Positions 42,582 through 54,406 of a DNA stretch of 64,000 nt are shown here, piece after piece. The position numbers and the translations under genes were made by a program. The DNA lies in the NCBI RefSeq assembly GCF_000756715.1, contig NZ_CCSE01000001.1, positions 2,076,001 through 2,140,000 of the forward strand, read 5' to 3'. The notes below the pieces were generated by a model, which made no database searches, was not told where the DNA came from, and saw only the letters and a program-made list of their open reading frames with translations. The DNA is from Jeotgalicoccus saudimassiliensis. GTDB lineage: Bacteria > Bacillota > Bacilli > Staphylococcales > Salinicoccaceae. The number at the start of each line of letters is the position of its first letter. Within the stretch, counting starts at the first letter, position 1.

Positions 42582-43400
42582 ATGGATGAACTGCAGCAGC
42601 AGATTATCGGGAAACTGCACGTTAAACCGGAAATCAATCCGGAAGAGGAAACCCGTGAACTGATTGATTTTCTAAAAAAATACGTCGGGAAGTATACGTT
42701 TATAAAGAGTTTTGTGCTCGGCATTTCAGGCGGTCAGGACTCGACACTGCTTGGAAAAATTGCCCAGCTTGCGGTCGATGAACTGAACGAAGAGGGACAT
42801 GATATTAAGTTTTACGGCGTCCGTCTGCCGTACGGTGAACAGCGCGATGAAGATGACGCGAAAGACGCAATGGACTTTATCAGCCCGAGCGTTGAAACGG
42901 TAATCAATATTAAACCTGCAGTCGATGCAGGTGTTCAGGCGCTTTCAGACAGCGGCTATGTACTGAGTGACTTTGTTAAAGGCAATGAAAAGGCGCGGGA
43001 GCGGATGAAAGTCCAGTATGCTATTGCTGCGCATACCGGAGGAGTTGTACTCGGTACAGATCATGCAGCAGAAGCGCTGACCGGCTTTTATACGAAGTAC
43101 GGTGATGGTGCAGCGGACCTTGCACCGCTGACAGGATTAAACAAACGTCAGGGCCGTGAGATTATGAAATATCTCGGAGCGTCCGCTCATCTGTATGAAA
43201 AGATTCCGACAGCAGATCTCGAAGATGATAAACCGCTCTTAAGCGACGAAGAAGCACTTGGTGTGACTTATGAGCATATCGATGATTTCCTCGAAGGAAA
43301 GTCAGTGCCTGATGAAGCATATGACAGAATTAAAACATTATATTATCAGTCACAGCACAAACGCGATTTACCTTACAATCGTTATAATTTACCAGTTTAA
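42582..43400 (+). CDS. nadE: NAD synthetase (ammonia-dependent)
   Basis: Last step of NAD synthesis. 272 residues, the single-domain form without glutaminase. P-loop [16 protein letters not shown] near residue 44, [17 protein letters not shown] near residue 85, [19 protein letters not shown] near residue 162 and [11 protein letters not shown] at the C-terminus. Follows pncB closely. Confidence 0.95.
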   Translation: MDELQQQIIGKLHVKPEINPEEETRELIDFLKKYVGKYTFIKSFVLGISGGQDSTLLGKIAQLAVDELNEEGHDIKFYGVRLPYGEQRDEDDAKDAMDFISPSVETVINIKPAVDAGVQALSDSGYVLSDFVKGNEKARERMKVQYAIAAHTGGVVLGTDHAAEALTGFYTKYGDGAADLAPLTGLNKRQGREIMKYLGASAHLYEKIPTADLEDDKPLLSDEEALGVTYEHIDDFLEGKSVPDEAYDRIKTLYYQSQHKRDLPYNRYNLPV

Positions 43401-43426
43401 TTAAAGAAAGAAGGACAGATTAAATT

Positions 43427-44083
43427 ATGCTTCAGGCTATTTCAGAGAATCCGATGCTGATGATATTAGTGATATTCGTAATTAATATTATCTACGTTAC
43501 ATTTTTAACGATGCGGACAATAATGACATTAAAAGGTTACCGGTTCGTTGCAGCAGCATTCAGTATTTTAGAAACTTTTGTTTACGTAATCGGGCTCGGG
43601 CTTGTGCTCGACAACCTTGACCGCCCGCAGAATATCGTCGCATACGCGCTCGGTTTCGGGGTCGGGATACTCGTAGGGACGAAAATTGAAGAACAGCTGG
43701 CGCTTGGGTACACTGTAGTCAACGTCACGACAGCGAAAAAAGATATCGATCTGCCGAATGACCTGCGTAACCTGGGTTATGGTGTGACGCACGGCCATCA
43801 GTACGGACGCGACGGCCAGCGTACGGTGATGCAGATTTTAACGCCGAGAAAATACGAGCGTAAACTGATTGAAACGATACGGGAGCTCGATGACCGGGCG
43901 TTTATCATATCGCACGAACCGAAAAATATTCACGGCGGTTTCTGGACGAAAGGTCTCAGCAGACGCAAGATGAGCAATTACGAGCCGGAAAACGTTGAAG
44001 AAGTGCTGGAGGAAGTTTACGAAGCACAGGAACAGGGTGAGGTTCATGGCACAGAAAAAGCAGCCGAAAAAAAAGAAATTTAA
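43427..44083 (+). CDS. UPF0316 membrane protein with DUF2179 domain
   Basis: 218 residues. Three membrane segments in the first 90 residues (about 11-30, 36-60 and 66-86), then a soluble DUF2179/DUF5698-type domain. [20 protein letters not shown] and [19 protein letters not shown] are typical of staphylococcal UPF0316. Role unknown; in this family it sits upstream of the NETI gene and purB, as here. Followed by a charged Glu-rich tail. Confidence 0.85.
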   Translation: MLQAISENPMLMILVIFVINIIYVTFLTMRTIMTLKGYRFVAAAFSILETFVYVIGLGLVLDNLDRPQNIVAYALGFGVGILVGTKIEEQLALGYTVVNVTTAKKDIDLPNDLRNLGYGVTHGHQYGRDGQRTVMQILTPRKYERKLIETIRELDDRAFIISHEPKNIHGGFWTKGLSRRKMSNYEPENVEEVLEEVYEAQEQGEVHGTEKAAEKKEI

Positions 44084-44258
44084 AGTAGAACCGGGTGAAT
44101 CGCTGTCAGATGTACTGGCAGCGATGCGTTCGGAAGGCTATCAGCCGGTAAGAAGATTTGAGCAGCCGGTGTTCAAAGAGGAGAACGGTGAAATTACTGT
44201 CTCCCATCAGGAGATTATGTTTGAAGGCAAATTAATAAATGAGGATGAGCCAAAATGA
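44046..44258 (+). CDS. NETI-motif-containing protein
   Basis: 70 residues, basic N-terminus ([12 protein letters not shown]) and the motif block [20 protein letters not shown], then [11 protein letters not shown], matching the small NETI family coded before purB in staphylococci. Function unknown. Starts inside the UPF0316 gene after GGTGAGG and ends overlapping purB by four bases. Confidence 0.8.
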   Translation: MAQKKQPKKKKFKVEPGESLSDVLAAMRSEGYQPVRRFEQPVFKEENGEITVSHQEIMFEGKLINEDEPK

Positions 44259-45550
44259 TACCTAGATATTCAAGAGAAGAAATGACGAAGATTTGGACAG
44301 AGGAAAACAGATTTGAAGCGTGGCTGGAAGTTGAAATTCTGGCATCTGAAGCATGGGCGGAACTCGGTGTAATTCCGAAGGACGAAGTTAAAAATATCCG
44401 TCCGAACGCGCGCATTGATGTAGACCGGATTAAAGAGATTGAAGCGGAAACACGTCACGATGTTGTGGCATTTACCCGTCAGATTTCAGAAACGCTCGGT
44501 GAAGAAAAGAAATGGGTTCACTACGGACTGACATCAACAGACGTGGTTGATACAGCACAGAGCTACATACTTAAACAGGCCAATGAAGTCATTGAAAAAG
44601 ACCTGAATAACTTTATTGAAATTTTAGCTGATAAAGCGCGCGAACATAAACACACACTGATGATGGGGCGTACGCACGGTGTGCATGCCGAACCGACATC
44701 ATTCGGTATTAAAATGGCGTTATGGCATCAGGAAATGACGCGTAACCTTAAGCGCTTTAAAGAAGTTCGTGAAGAAATTGAAGTCGGCAAGATGAGCGGT
44801 GCGGTTGGTACGTTTGCCAATATTCCTCCGGAAGTTGAAGAGTACGTGTGTAAACATCTTGGTCTGACACCTGCACCGGTGTCGACGCAGACGCTGCAGC
44901 GCGACCGTCATGCGCATTACATTGCCGTGCTTGCACTGATTGCAACATCTGTTGAGAAGTTTGCGGTTGAAGTGAGACACCTGCAGAAAACAGAAACGCG
45001 TGAAGTGGAAGAAGCATTTGCGAAAGGACAGAAAGGCTCAAGTGCAATGCCGCATAAACGCAACCCGATCGGCAGTGAGAACGTTACGGGTATTGCACGT
45101 GTCATCCGCGGCTACGTATCAACAGCGTATGAAAACGTGCCGTTATGGCATGAACGAGATATCTCTCATTCATCTGCAGAAAGAATTATGCTTCCGGACG
45201 TGACGATTGCACTGAACTATATGCTGAACCGTTTCGGCAGAATTATGAAGAATCTGACTGTCTTCCCTGAAAACATGAAGGCGAATATCGACAAGACTTT
45301 CGGTCTTGTGTACTCGCAGCAGGTAATGCTGACACTGATCGACAAAGGACTGTCCCGTGAAGAGGCGTATGACCTCGTTCAGCCGAAAGCGATGGAATCA
45401 TGGGAAACGAAAGTGCCGCTCCGCGAACTTGCAGGGAAAGATGAACGCATTCAGGAAGTGCTGACGGCTGAAGAACTCGATGAGTGCTTTAACGAATCAC
45501 ACCATCTGAGCCGCGTGGATACTATATTTAAACGTGCAGGGCTTGAGTAG
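44255..45550 (+). CDS. purB: adenylosuccinate lyase
   Basis: Two fumarate-releasing steps of purine synthesis. 431 residues. [17 protein letters not shown] near residue 67, [14 protein letters not shown] near residue 89, [15 protein letters not shown] near residue 140 with the catalytic His, and the signature loop [18 protein letters not shown] near residue 260. Supplies the two purB steps for the operon at 12220, though it is coded far from it. Coupled to the NETI gene by a four-base overlap. Confidence 0.95.
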   Translation: MIPRYSREEMTKIWTEENRFEAWLEVEILASEAWAELGVIPKDEVKNIRPNARIDVDRIKEIEAETRHDVVAFTRQISETLGEEKKWVHYGLTSTDVVDTAQSYILKQANEVIEKDLNNFIEILADKAREHKHTLMMGRTHGVHAEPTSFGIKMALWHQEMTRNLKRFKEVREEIEVGKMSGAVGTFANIPPEVEEYVCKHLGLTPAPVSTQTLQRDRHAHYIAVLALIATSVEKFAVEVRHLQKTETREVEEAFAKGQKGSSAMPHKRNPIGSENVTGIARVIRGYVSTAYENVPLWHERDISHSSAERIMLPDVTIALNYMLNRFGRIMKNLTVFPENMKANIDKTFGLVYSQQVMLTLIDKGLSREEAYDLVQPKAMESWETKVPLRELAGKDERIQEVLTAEELDECFNESHHLSRVDTIFKRAGLE

Positions 45551-45551
45551 G

Positions 45552-46229
45552 ATGAAGGTTTCAAGATTTATAGCTGCGGCATTTGCCGCAGCTGTTCTTA
45601 CAGCATGCAGCAGTGAAGCCCCGGAGGAGATCGCAGCAGCCGGTACGACGATAACCTATGAACCGCTGACATTCAGCGATCTGGATGTACCGGTAAATAT
45701 TGAGGTTATCGATGGCATTACATACGCAGACGGGGTACTGATTGTTAACAAGGAAATTCCGCTGCCGGCCGATTATAACCCGGAAATGCAGCCGGAAGTC
45801 ATTGAAGCATATACACAGCTGTTTAATGATGCAGAAAAACAGGGGCTGTACTTTGAACTGGTGAGCGGCTTCAGAAGCTACGACTACCAGGCGGGACTGT
45901 ATAACAACTATGTGGCAAGAGACGGCAAAGAGGCAGCTGACAGATACAGCGCCGAGCCGGGGCATTCGGAACACCAGACAGGACTGGCAATAGATGTCGG
46001 TTCATACGACAGTGCAGTGCTGCTCCAGACATCGTTTGAATACACACCCGAGTTTCAGTGGCTGAAAGACGTTGCCCATGAGTACGGATTTATAATCCGT
46101 TACATGAAAGGCAAAGAGCATATTACCGGTTATATGTATGAACCGTGGCACTTAAGATATGTCGGGGACAAAGCACCGGCGATATATGAGAGCGGCCTGA
46201 CGCTTGAAGAATACTTTGAACTGGATTAA
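45552..46229 (+). CDS. VanY-type D-Ala-D-Ala carboxypeptidase lipoprotein
   Basis: 225 residues. Signal peptide with lipobox LTAC. The M15B zinc peptidase core is complete: SGFRSYDYQAGLYNNYV near residue 108, PGHSEHQTGLAIDVG near residue 138 (His and Asp ligands) and YEPWHLRYVGDKA near residue 196 (catalytic Glu and third His). It trims peptidoglycan stem peptides outside the membrane. Start ATG 45552, one base after the purB stop codon. Confidence 0.9.
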   Translation: MKVSRFIAAAFAAAVLTACSSEAPEEIAAAGTTITYEPLTFSDLDVPVNIEVIDGITYADGVLIVNKEIPLPADYNPEMQPEVIEAYTQLFNDAEKQGLYFELVSGFRSYDYQAGLYNNYVARDGKEAADRYSAEPGHSEHQTGLAIDVGSYDSAVLLQTSFEYTPEFQWLKDVAHEYGFIIRYMKGKEHITGYMYEPWHLRYVGDKAPAIYESGLTLEEYFELD

Positions 46230-46251
46230 ATGATTATTATTTGAAGGATTA

Positions 46252-46323
46252 ATGAAGAAAAGAATTCAGGAAAAACATAATAAACCCGGTCGCAGGACTC
46301 CACGGGGAACAGCACCAGCTTGA
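46252..46323 (+). CDS. possible short basic peptide overlapping a structured RNA
   Basis: A 23-codon ORF (MKKRIQEKHNKPGRRTPRGT then APA) with GAAGGATTA before its ATG. Rich in Lys, Arg and Pro. Its second half runs through the left arm of the long hairpin at 46283-46368, an arrangement like leader peptides. It could equally be chance. Confidence 0.3.
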   Translation: MKKRIQEKHNKPGRRTPRGTAPA

Positions 46324-46368
46324 GACTACAGGCTCAAGCGGTGCCCCGGGAATGCTGGCGGCCGGGTT
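46283..46368 (+). ncRNA. strong nested stem structure, candidate RNA element or terminator
   Basis: AACCCGGTCGC (46283-46293) pairs with GCGGCCGGGTT (46358-46368) over 11 positions with one G-U pair. Inside, GGG-GCACC-GCTTGAG (46305-46324, with small bulges) pairs with CTCAAGC-GGTGC-CCC (46333-46347). CCAGC can also pair with GCTGG (46354-46358) in a rival fold. It is followed by TATTTTAT, a poor T-run. It does not match SRP, 6S or RNase P RNA by eye. At least it probably ends the purB transcript. Confidence 0.5.
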
Positions 46369-46471
46369 ATTTTATAATAATTAATTCTCTTTCAGTCATC
46401 TCTCCTTTAATGTTTTTTGACATATAAAAATGATATAATCATCTTATGAATTTTATAAAGGATATGGTCTC

Positions 46472-47137
46472 ATGACGCGACACGCAAAGCATATATTTAA
46501 ACTTGATCCGGCAAAGGAAATCGACGACAGCTCACTCGAACGGATCGTAAAATCAGGCACGGATTTAATACTGGTCAGCGGCACGGATAATGTAACGGAG
46601 GAAAACGTTTCGAAACTGCTCAGACGCATTAGACAGTTCGATGTTTCTGCAGCGCTCGAAATTTCACACCCGGATGCAGCTGTACCGGGTTTTAATCATT
46701 ATTTTATCCCGACGGTAATCAATACTGATGACGTGACATTTTCGCACGGCATGCTGGTTGAGGCACTGATGGAGTATCATGATTTTATCGATTACGACAG
46801 TGTGTCCCTTCTGCCTTATATTATAATGAATCAGAATTGCAAAGCGTTTAAACATGCGCAGTGTCATGCTGTGGAAGATGAGGAATTTATCGCGATGATT
46901 CACATGCTCGATAAATTGTACAAAATGGACTACATATATATTGAATACAGCGGTGTGTTCGGCGACCGCGACCTTGTTGCAGAGGCTTACGAGGCAGCGG
47001 AGCATGCAAATATCGTTTACGGCGGCGGTGTCGTATCTGAAGAAACCGCGCGCCGGATGGACAGCGTCAGCGATGTTATGGTTGTCGGCAATATTATTTA
47101 CGATGATGTTGAACAGGCATTGAAAACTATCATTTAA
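46472..47137 (+). CDS. pcrB: heptaprenylglyceryl phosphate synthase
   Basis: Joins a polyprenyl diphosphate to glycerol 1-phosphate, making an archaeal-type ether lipid precursor known in Bacilli. 221 residues. HIFKLDPAKEIDD near the start, LILVSGTDNVTEENV, VINTDDVTFSHG near residue 88, YIYIEYSGVFGD near residue 152 and YGGGVVSEETAR near residue 188. Nineteen bases before pcrA, the same pairing as in Bacillus and Staphylococcus. Confidence 0.93.
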   Translation: MTRHAKHIFKLDPAKEIDDSSLERIVKSGTDLILVSGTDNVTEENVSKLLRRIRQFDVSAALEISHPDAAVPGFNHYFIPTVINTDDVTFSHGMLVEALMEYHDFIDYDSVSLLPYIIMNQNCKAFKHAQCHAVEDEEFIAMIHMLDKLYKMDYIYIEYSGVFGDRDLVAEAYEAAEHANIVYGGGVVSEETARRMDSVSDVMVVGNIIYDDVEQALKTII

Positions 47138-47155
47138 CAAACTGGAGTTTTTATA

Positions 47156-49348
47156 ATGGATTTATCTACGATGAATAAAGAACAATTACAGGCGATTAAA
47201 ACCACGGAAGGCCCGCTTTTAATTATGGCGGGGGCGGGAAGCGGAAAGACGCGCGTGCTGACGCACCGCGTCGCTTACCTGCTCGATGAAAAACAGGTGC
47301 CTTCCTACAACATACTGGCAATTACGTTTACGAACAAAGCCGCTAAAGAGATGCGCGAACGTGTCGATAAACTGATTGCGGAAGATGCATCGAAAATGTG
47401 GATTTCAACATTCCACGCAATGTGCGTGCGAATTTTAAGAAGAGATATCAGCTATCTCGGCTATGATACGAGCTTTTCAATACTGGACCCGCTCGATCAG
47501 CAGTCGGTTGTCAGGGATATTTTAAAGACACGCAATCTCGATACGAAACAGCACAACCCGAGAAGTATTCTCGCAGTAATATCAAATTATAAAAACCAGC
47601 TGATTAAACCGGAAGAGGCGATCGCAGAAGCCGGTGGTTTCCAGGATGAGCTGTACAGCGAAATTTATAAGGACTACCAGGAAATTCTTTACCGCAACAG
47701 TTCGCTGGATTTTGATGATTTAATCATGCTGACTATCGAACTGTTCCAAAAAGAACCGAACGTGCTGAGTTATTATCAGACACGTTTCCAGTATGTTCAC
47801 GTGGATGAGTATCAGGATACGAACCACGCGCAGTATCAGCTGGTGCAGATGCTGGCTGCGAAATACCGCAACATCTGTGTTGTCGGTGACTCTGATCAGT
47901 CGATTTATAAGTTCCGCGGTGCGGACATTCAGAACATTTTAAACTTCGAAGAGGATTATCCGGAAGCGACGGTTATTAAGCTTGAGGAAAACTACCGTTC
48001 GACGAAGACAATACTGGATGCTGCGAATGCGGTAATCGGCAACAATACTGAACGTAAACCGAAAAACCTGCGCAGCAATAAAGGCGACGGTGTGAAAATC
48101 GATGTTCAGGTATCGTTCAGCGAACGTGAAGAAGGACAGCGCGTCGTGCAGAAGGTACAGGAACTGTCGGATAAATATTCATACGGCGATATGGCGATAC
48201 TTTACCGTGCGAATGCGCAGTCACGTGCTGTCGAGGATGCATTCGTTAAATCGAGCATCCCGTATAAAATGGTCGGCGGTACGAAATTCTACAGCAGAAT
48301 GGAAATTAAAGATCTGATGAGCTACTTAAAAGTAATTCAGAACCCGTTTGACGATATCAGTTTCCAGCGGATTATCAACGTGCCGAAGCGCGGCATCGGT
48401 GCAAAGACAATCGATAAGCTGCGTGCTCATGCAGAGCAGCTGAACTCGAGTATTTACGATGCCATCCGCGATGCAGACTTTTTAGGCATTCCGGCGAAAA
48501 CAGTCGGTAAACTGATGTCGCTTCTACAGGTACTCGATAACTTAAAAGAAAAATCGAAGTATATGACAATGACGGACCTCGTTGATGAAGTGCTTGCGGA
48601 TACCGGCTATCACGATATGCTCAGTTCTGATAAAACACTCGAAGCGAGAAGCCGTCTTGAAAACCTTGAAGAGTTCAAAACGGTAACGAAAGAGTTCGAT
48701 AACGACAATCCTGTGGCAGACGATAATCTGTTTAACTTCCTGAGCGATATGGCACTGGTGTCGGATCAGGACGGCATGGATGATACGGCAGGAGTTACGA
48801 TGATGACGATGCATGCATCGAAAGGTCTGGAGTTCCCGGTAATTTTCGTCGTTGGTCTTGAAGAAGGTATTTTTCCGTCGCGCCGTGTGCAGTTTGACGA
48901 CGGGGAGCTGGAAGAGGAAAGACGTCTGATGTACGTGGCACTGACACGTGCAATGGACCACCTGATTTTATCGCGTGCGGAATCGCGTATGCTTTACGGT
49001 AAAACCGAATCGAATATGCAGAGCCGCTTCCTGAGCGAAATTCCGGAGGAGCTGCTTGAATCTGCGGGTTCAATCGCAGCCGGTTTTTCAGGCGGGAAGA
49101 GCGGTGTAACGCCGACAACAGGTTCATCGTTCTCACGCGGGCCGAAGAAGCGCTCTCGTATTATCAATACTAATAAAACAGGAACTGATTTTAACGTCGG
49201 CGATAAAGTGTCCCACAAAGCATTCGGGGATGGAATCGTTTCACAGGTTAAAGGTGAAGGCGACAATACGGAATTGGATATTATTTTTAACTCTGCAGGG
49301 CCGAAAAGGCTTCTTGCAAACTATGCGCCGCTTGAAAAAAAGGACTGA
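47156..49348 (+). CDS. pcrA: ATP-dependent DNA helicase PcrA
   Basis: 3'-5' SF1 helicase for repair and rolling-circle replication. 730 residues. Q-motif MNKEQLQAI, Walker A AGAGSGKTRVLTHR near residue 27, DEYQDTN (motif II) near residue 224, GDSDQSIYKFRGAD (motif III) near residue 250, MTMHASKGLEFPVIF (motif V) and YVALTRAM (motif VI). The C-terminal TTGSSFS linker and RNA-polymerase-binding Tudor-like end (VGDKVSHKAFGDGIVSQVKG) are present. Confidence 0.97.
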   Translation: MDLSTMNKEQLQAIKTTEGPLLIMAGAGSGKTRVLTHRVAYLLDEKQVPSYNILAITFTNKAAKEMRERVDKLIAEDASKMWISTFHAMCVRILRRDISYLGYDTSFSILDPLDQQSVVRDILKTRNLDTKQHNPRSILAVISNYKNQLIKPEEAIAEAGGFQDELYSEIYKDYQEILYRNSSLDFDDLIMLTIELFQKEPNVLSYYQTRFQYVHVDEYQDTNHAQYQLVQMLAAKYRNICVVGDSDQSIYKFRGADIQNILNFEEDYPEATVIKLEENYRSTKTILDAANAVIGNNTERKPKNLRSNKGDGVKIDVQVSFSEREEGQRVVQKVQELSDKYSYGDMAILYRANAQSRAVEDAFVKSSIPYKMVGGTKFYSRMEIKDLMSYLKVIQNPFDDISFQRIINVPKRGIGAKTIDKLRAHAEQLNSSIYDAIRDADFLGIPAKTVGKLMSLLQVLDNLKEKSKYMTMTDLVDEVLADTGYHDMLSSDKTLEARSRLENLEEFKTVTKEFDNDNPVADDNLFNFLSDMALVSDQDGMDDTAGVTMMTMHASKGLEFPVIFVVGLEEGIFPSRRVQFDDGELEEERRLMYVALTRAMDHLILSRAESRMLYGKTESNMQSRFLSEIPEELLESAGSIAAGFSGGKSGVTPTTGSSFSRGPKKRSRIINTNKTGTDFNVGDKVSHKAFGDGIVSQVKGEGDNTELDIIFNSAGPKRLLANYAPLEKKD

Positions 49349-49354
49349 GTATAA

Positions 49355-51325
<1,971 letters not shown>

Positions 51326-51328
51326 GTT

Positions 51329-52537
51329 ATGAAGTTTAAATCGATATTACTCACAAGTGCAACTTTGCTGCTGCTTGCAGCCTGCGACGGTGCCAATGAA
51401 GCGGAAATCAGCGAGCAGATGGGTGAATCATCGCTCGAGAATGAAGTGTCGAACGTGCAGGTCGAAGAGCAGGACGATACGCTCACATCGAGCAGTGAAG
51501 AGTTTTACCGTTCTGTCGTTCCTTACGAACTGTCGCCGGCCCGCGGGTTGTCGAGTGCCAATTTAGTGTCTTCATATAATGTGGAAGAGTTTGAAAAAGG
51601 CCTGTTTTCAATCAGCCAGAGTGTGTTCCCGACAAACGAATATATATTCCGTGAAGGCCAGATTATTTCAGAAGAAATGATTAGGGGCTATTTAAGCCGC
51701 CAGTACACGAGTGAAGAGCTTGAGGAAATGGATGAGTCCGAACTGCTCGGCTCGGATGCGTTCAGCAACCTCGGTCTGAACCCGTCGACACAGGGTGAAA
51801 CAGACCCTGAAGTGATTGCAGAAGAAGCACCGCTGTACCTGTCACACATTCTCGAGCAGAACTATATGAAGGAAGATGAAGAAGGAAACCTGTCGTTTGA
51901 CGGCATTACTATCGGACTTGCAATGAACAGCGTTCATTACTATCAGACAGAACAGTACGGCCAGACGAAGGAACGTGCGCTGGATCCCAAAACAGTTAAA
52001 GAGGAAGGTCAGAAGATGGCTGCTGAAATCTTAAAGCGTATCCGTGCGAATGATAAGTATGTCGATAAAGAAATAGTCTTTGCGATTTTCATTCAGTCGG
52101 CTGATACGGATATCGTGCCGGGAAACTTTGTTTCCCAGGCAGTCGTTGCTCCCGGAGAGAATACGATCGAGTCATTTTCTGATATAGATGTTCAGAATAT
52201 CCTGCTGCCGTCGAGAGAAGCAGCGGAGATTTCCGAAGAAACAAACAGCGAGTATCAGAACTTCAACAGGGATTTAGCATCTTACTTTGACAGTTTTACA
52301 ACGTCTGTCGGCAGAGGGAAGTTCAGAGACGGAACGCTCGAGTCACTGACTGTTGAAATACCGATTGAGTATAACAGCCGCGGTGAAATGATCGGAATGT
52401 CCCAGTTCGTGAGAGATCTGGTTAACGAACACTTTACAGGTACGGATATCGAAGTGGAAATTAAGGATAAGTCACAGGTCTACAGTGTGATTACCCGTAA
52501 AGGTGAAGGGGAAGCCAATCTTTATATATTTGAATAA
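51329..52537 (+). CDS. camS: CamS family sex-pheromone lipoprotein
   Basis: 402 residues. Signal peptide with lipobox LAAC (Cys near residue 19), acidic linker, then the CamS domain: RSVVPYELSPARGLSS near residue 60, LNPSTQGE, EAPLYLSHILEQNYM and GLAMNSVHYYQTEQYG. In Enterococcus and Staphylococcus the cleaved signal peptide of such lipoproteins can act as a plasmid-mating pheromone; the mature role is unknown. Follows ligA by three bases, the staphylococcal order. Confidence 0.9.
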   Translation: MKFKSILLTSATLLLLAACDGANEAEISEQMGESSLENEVSNVQVEEQDDTLTSSSEEFYRSVVPYELSPARGLSSANLVSSYNVEEFEKGLFSISQSVFPTNEYIFREGQIISEEMIRGYLSRQYTSEELEEMDESELLGSDAFSNLGLNPSTQGETDPEVIAEEAPLYLSHILEQNYMKEDEEGNLSFDGITIGLAMNSVHYYQTEQYGQTKERALDPKTVKEEGQKMAAEILKRIRANDKYVDKEIVFAIFIQSADTDIVPGNFVSQAVVAPGENTIESFSDIDVQNILLPSREAAEISEETNSEYQNFNRDLASYFDSFTTSVGRGKFRDGTLESLTVEIPIEYNSRGEMIGMSQFVRDLVNEHFTGTDIEVEIKDKSQVYSVITRKGEGEANLYIFE

Positions 52538-52542
52538 GTAAG

Positions 52543-52570
52543 CACATGGAAATGTTCCGTGGTTTTTGGT
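52543..52570 (+). terminator. weak hairpin after camS
   Basis: CACATGGAA / TTCCGTG with a short loop and GGTTTTTGG after. One mismatch and a short T-run, so termination may be partial. Confidence 0.4.
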
Positions 52571-52608
52571 AAACTTTAAATGTTGTATTTATAGAAGGAG
52601 GGTCATTC

Positions 52609-52911
52609 ATGGAAGAACTTGATTTAAAGAAACTTCAGCGTGTGGCTGAGTTGTCTAAGATAGAAATTAAAGATGAAGAAGAACTTAGAAATTTATCTAC
52701 AAAAATTAAAAGTATTGTTGCGCACTCGGAGCGCTTGAATGACTTGGATTTATCGGGAGTGGAACCGATGACACATGCGATGCAGCTGGAGCAGGAAACA
52801 GCGGATTCACTGCGTAAAGATGAAGCGGGAGAACCTGTAACACAGGAAGAAGCGCTGAGAAATACAGAGTTCACAGAAGATGGACAATTCAAAGTACCTA
52901 GAATGATATAA
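52609..52911 (+). CDS. gatC: Asp/Glu-tRNA amidotransferase subunit C
   Basis: 100 residues; holds GatA and GatB together. LDLKKLQRVAELSKIEIKDE at the start, LNDLDLSGVEPMTHAMQ in the middle and FKVPRMI at the end match GatC. AAGGAGGG before the ATG; a separate transcript start is possible after the weak camS hairpin. Confidence 0.95.
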   Translation: MEELDLKKLQRVAELSKIEIKDEEELRNLSTKIKSIVAHSERLNDLDLSGVEPMTHAMQLEQETADSLRKDEAGEPVTQEEALRNTEFTEDGQFKVPRMI

Positions 52912-52926
52912 GGAGGGTTAACAATC

Positions 52927-54405
52927 GTGAATATGAATGAATTAACAGTAGAAGAACTATACACTAAAATTCACAGTAAAGAGATCAAACCTTCTGAAGT
53001 AGTAGGTGCTCTTTTTGACAGAATCGAAAAATATGACGGCAACATTAAGTCGTTTATCACATTAACTAAAGATCAGGCGATGGAAACTGCAGCGGAACTT
53101 GACCGTCTTCAGGAAGAAGACAAAATGGAAGGTTCACTGTTTGGAATTCCTGTCGGAATTAAAGATAACATCGTAACTAAAGATATTTTAACAACATGTG
53201 CGAGCCGCATGCTGGAAAACTTTAAGCCGGTATATGACGCAACGGTTATGACAAAGCTTAAAGACCAGAACTCAATTCTTATGGGGAAACTGAACATGGA
53301 TGAGTTTGCGATGGGATCAACATCGGAAACATCTTACTTCCAGACGACTAAAAACCCGTGGAACCTTGAATGTTCACCGGGCGGATCATCAGGCGGATCG
53401 GCTGCAGCAGTTGCAGCAGGATTTGTGCCTTATGCCCTCGGTACGGATACGGGCGGTTCTGTAAGACAGCCTGCCTCATTCTGCGGAATCGTCGGTATGA
53501 AACCAACATACGGCCGTGTATCACGACACGGACTGGTGGCGTTCGCATCTTCACTGGATCAGATTGGTCCGATGACACGTACAGTGCGTGACAACGCCAA
53601 AGTACTTGAAATGATTTCAGGTGAAGACAGCAGCCACGATATGACGAGTGCAAGAAATAAAGATACTGACTTCCTGAGCGGTATTGAAAAAGATATTAAA
53701 GGTATGAAACTGGCACTGCCTAAAGAATTTTTAGGTGACGACGTTGACGATTCAGTTACTGAAGCGGTATTAAAAGCGAAAGAACGCTTTGAATCTTTAG
53801 GTGCGATCGTTGAAGAAGTTGAAATGCCAAACCTTCAGTATGTAGTAAGCTCGTACTACTTAATTGCTTCAAGTGAAGCGAGTGCAAACCTTGCACGCTT
53901 TGACGGTATCCGTTACGGCTACCGTTCAGAAAATGCCAAAACACTTGAAGAGCTGTATACAAAATCACGCGGTGAAGGATTCGGCGATGAGGTAAAACGC
54001 CGTATTTTACTGGGAACTTACGTGTTAAGTGCCGGCCACTACGATGATTATTATTTAAAAGCGCAAAAACTCCGCCGTTTAGTGTCTGATGACGTTCAAA
54101 GAATTTTAGCGGATTACGATTTAATTATCGGACCGACTACGACAACGCCGGCACACAAATACGACGAAGTTAAAATTGAAGGTACGAAAGAATATAAAAA
54201 CGATATCCTGACAATTCCTGCGAACCTTGTGGGTGTGCCTTCATTAAGCATTCCATGCGGAGTGACTGAAGACAACAGACCAATCGGCATGCAGCTGATC
54301 GGTAACCACTTTGAAGAGCGCAAAATTTACAATGCAGCGTATCAGTTCGAAACTGTATACAACCTGCATGAAGAACTTAAAAATCTAACGATGGGGGCGG
54401 AGTAA
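52927..54405 (+). CDS. gatA: Asp/Glu-tRNA amidotransferase subunit A
   Basis: Glutaminase subunit; yields ammonia for Gln-tRNA and Asn-tRNA formation. 492 residues. Amidase core: [10 protein letters not shown] (catalytic Lys) near residue 78, [16 protein letters not shown] (cis-Ser) near residue 150 and [16 protein letters not shown] (nucleophile Ser) near residue 174. The start is taken as GTG 52927, ten bases after AGGAGG; the ATG at 52933 is further from that site. Confidence 0.96.
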   Translation: MNMNELTVEELYTKIHSKEIKPSEVVGALFDRIEKYDGNIKSFITLTKDQAMETAAELDRLQEEDKMEGSLFGIPVGIKDNIVTKDILTTCASRMLENFKPVYDATVMTKLKDQNSILMGKLNMDEFAMGSTSETSYFQTTKNPWNLECSPGGSSGGSAAAVAAGFVPYALGTDTGGSVRQPASFCGIVGMKPTYGRVSRHGLVAFASSLDQIGPMTRTVRDNAKVLEMISGEDSSHDMTSARNKDTDFLSGIEKDIKGMKLALPKEFLGDDVDDSVTEAVLKAKERFESLGAIVEEVEMPNLQYVVSSYYLIASSEASANLARFDGIRYGYRSENAKTLEELYTKSRGEGFGDEVKRRILLGTYVLSAGHYDDYYLKAQKLRRLVSDDVQRILADYDLIIGPTTTTPAHKYDEVKIEGTKEYKNDILTIPANLVGVPSLSIPCGVTEDNRPIGMQLIGNHFEERKIYNAAYQFETVYNLHEELKNLTMGAE

Positions 54406-54406
54406 G

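Noticed and set aside
46283-46368. SRP (4.5S-like) RNA, 6S RNA or tRNA
   Set aside because: The SRP tetraloop and asymmetric-loop sequences, the 6S bubble and tRNA consensus elements are all missing.
48542-48961. 139-codon minus-strand ORF inside pcrA
   Set aside because: Antisense shadow of a highly conserved helicase; Cys- and His-rich random-looking translation.
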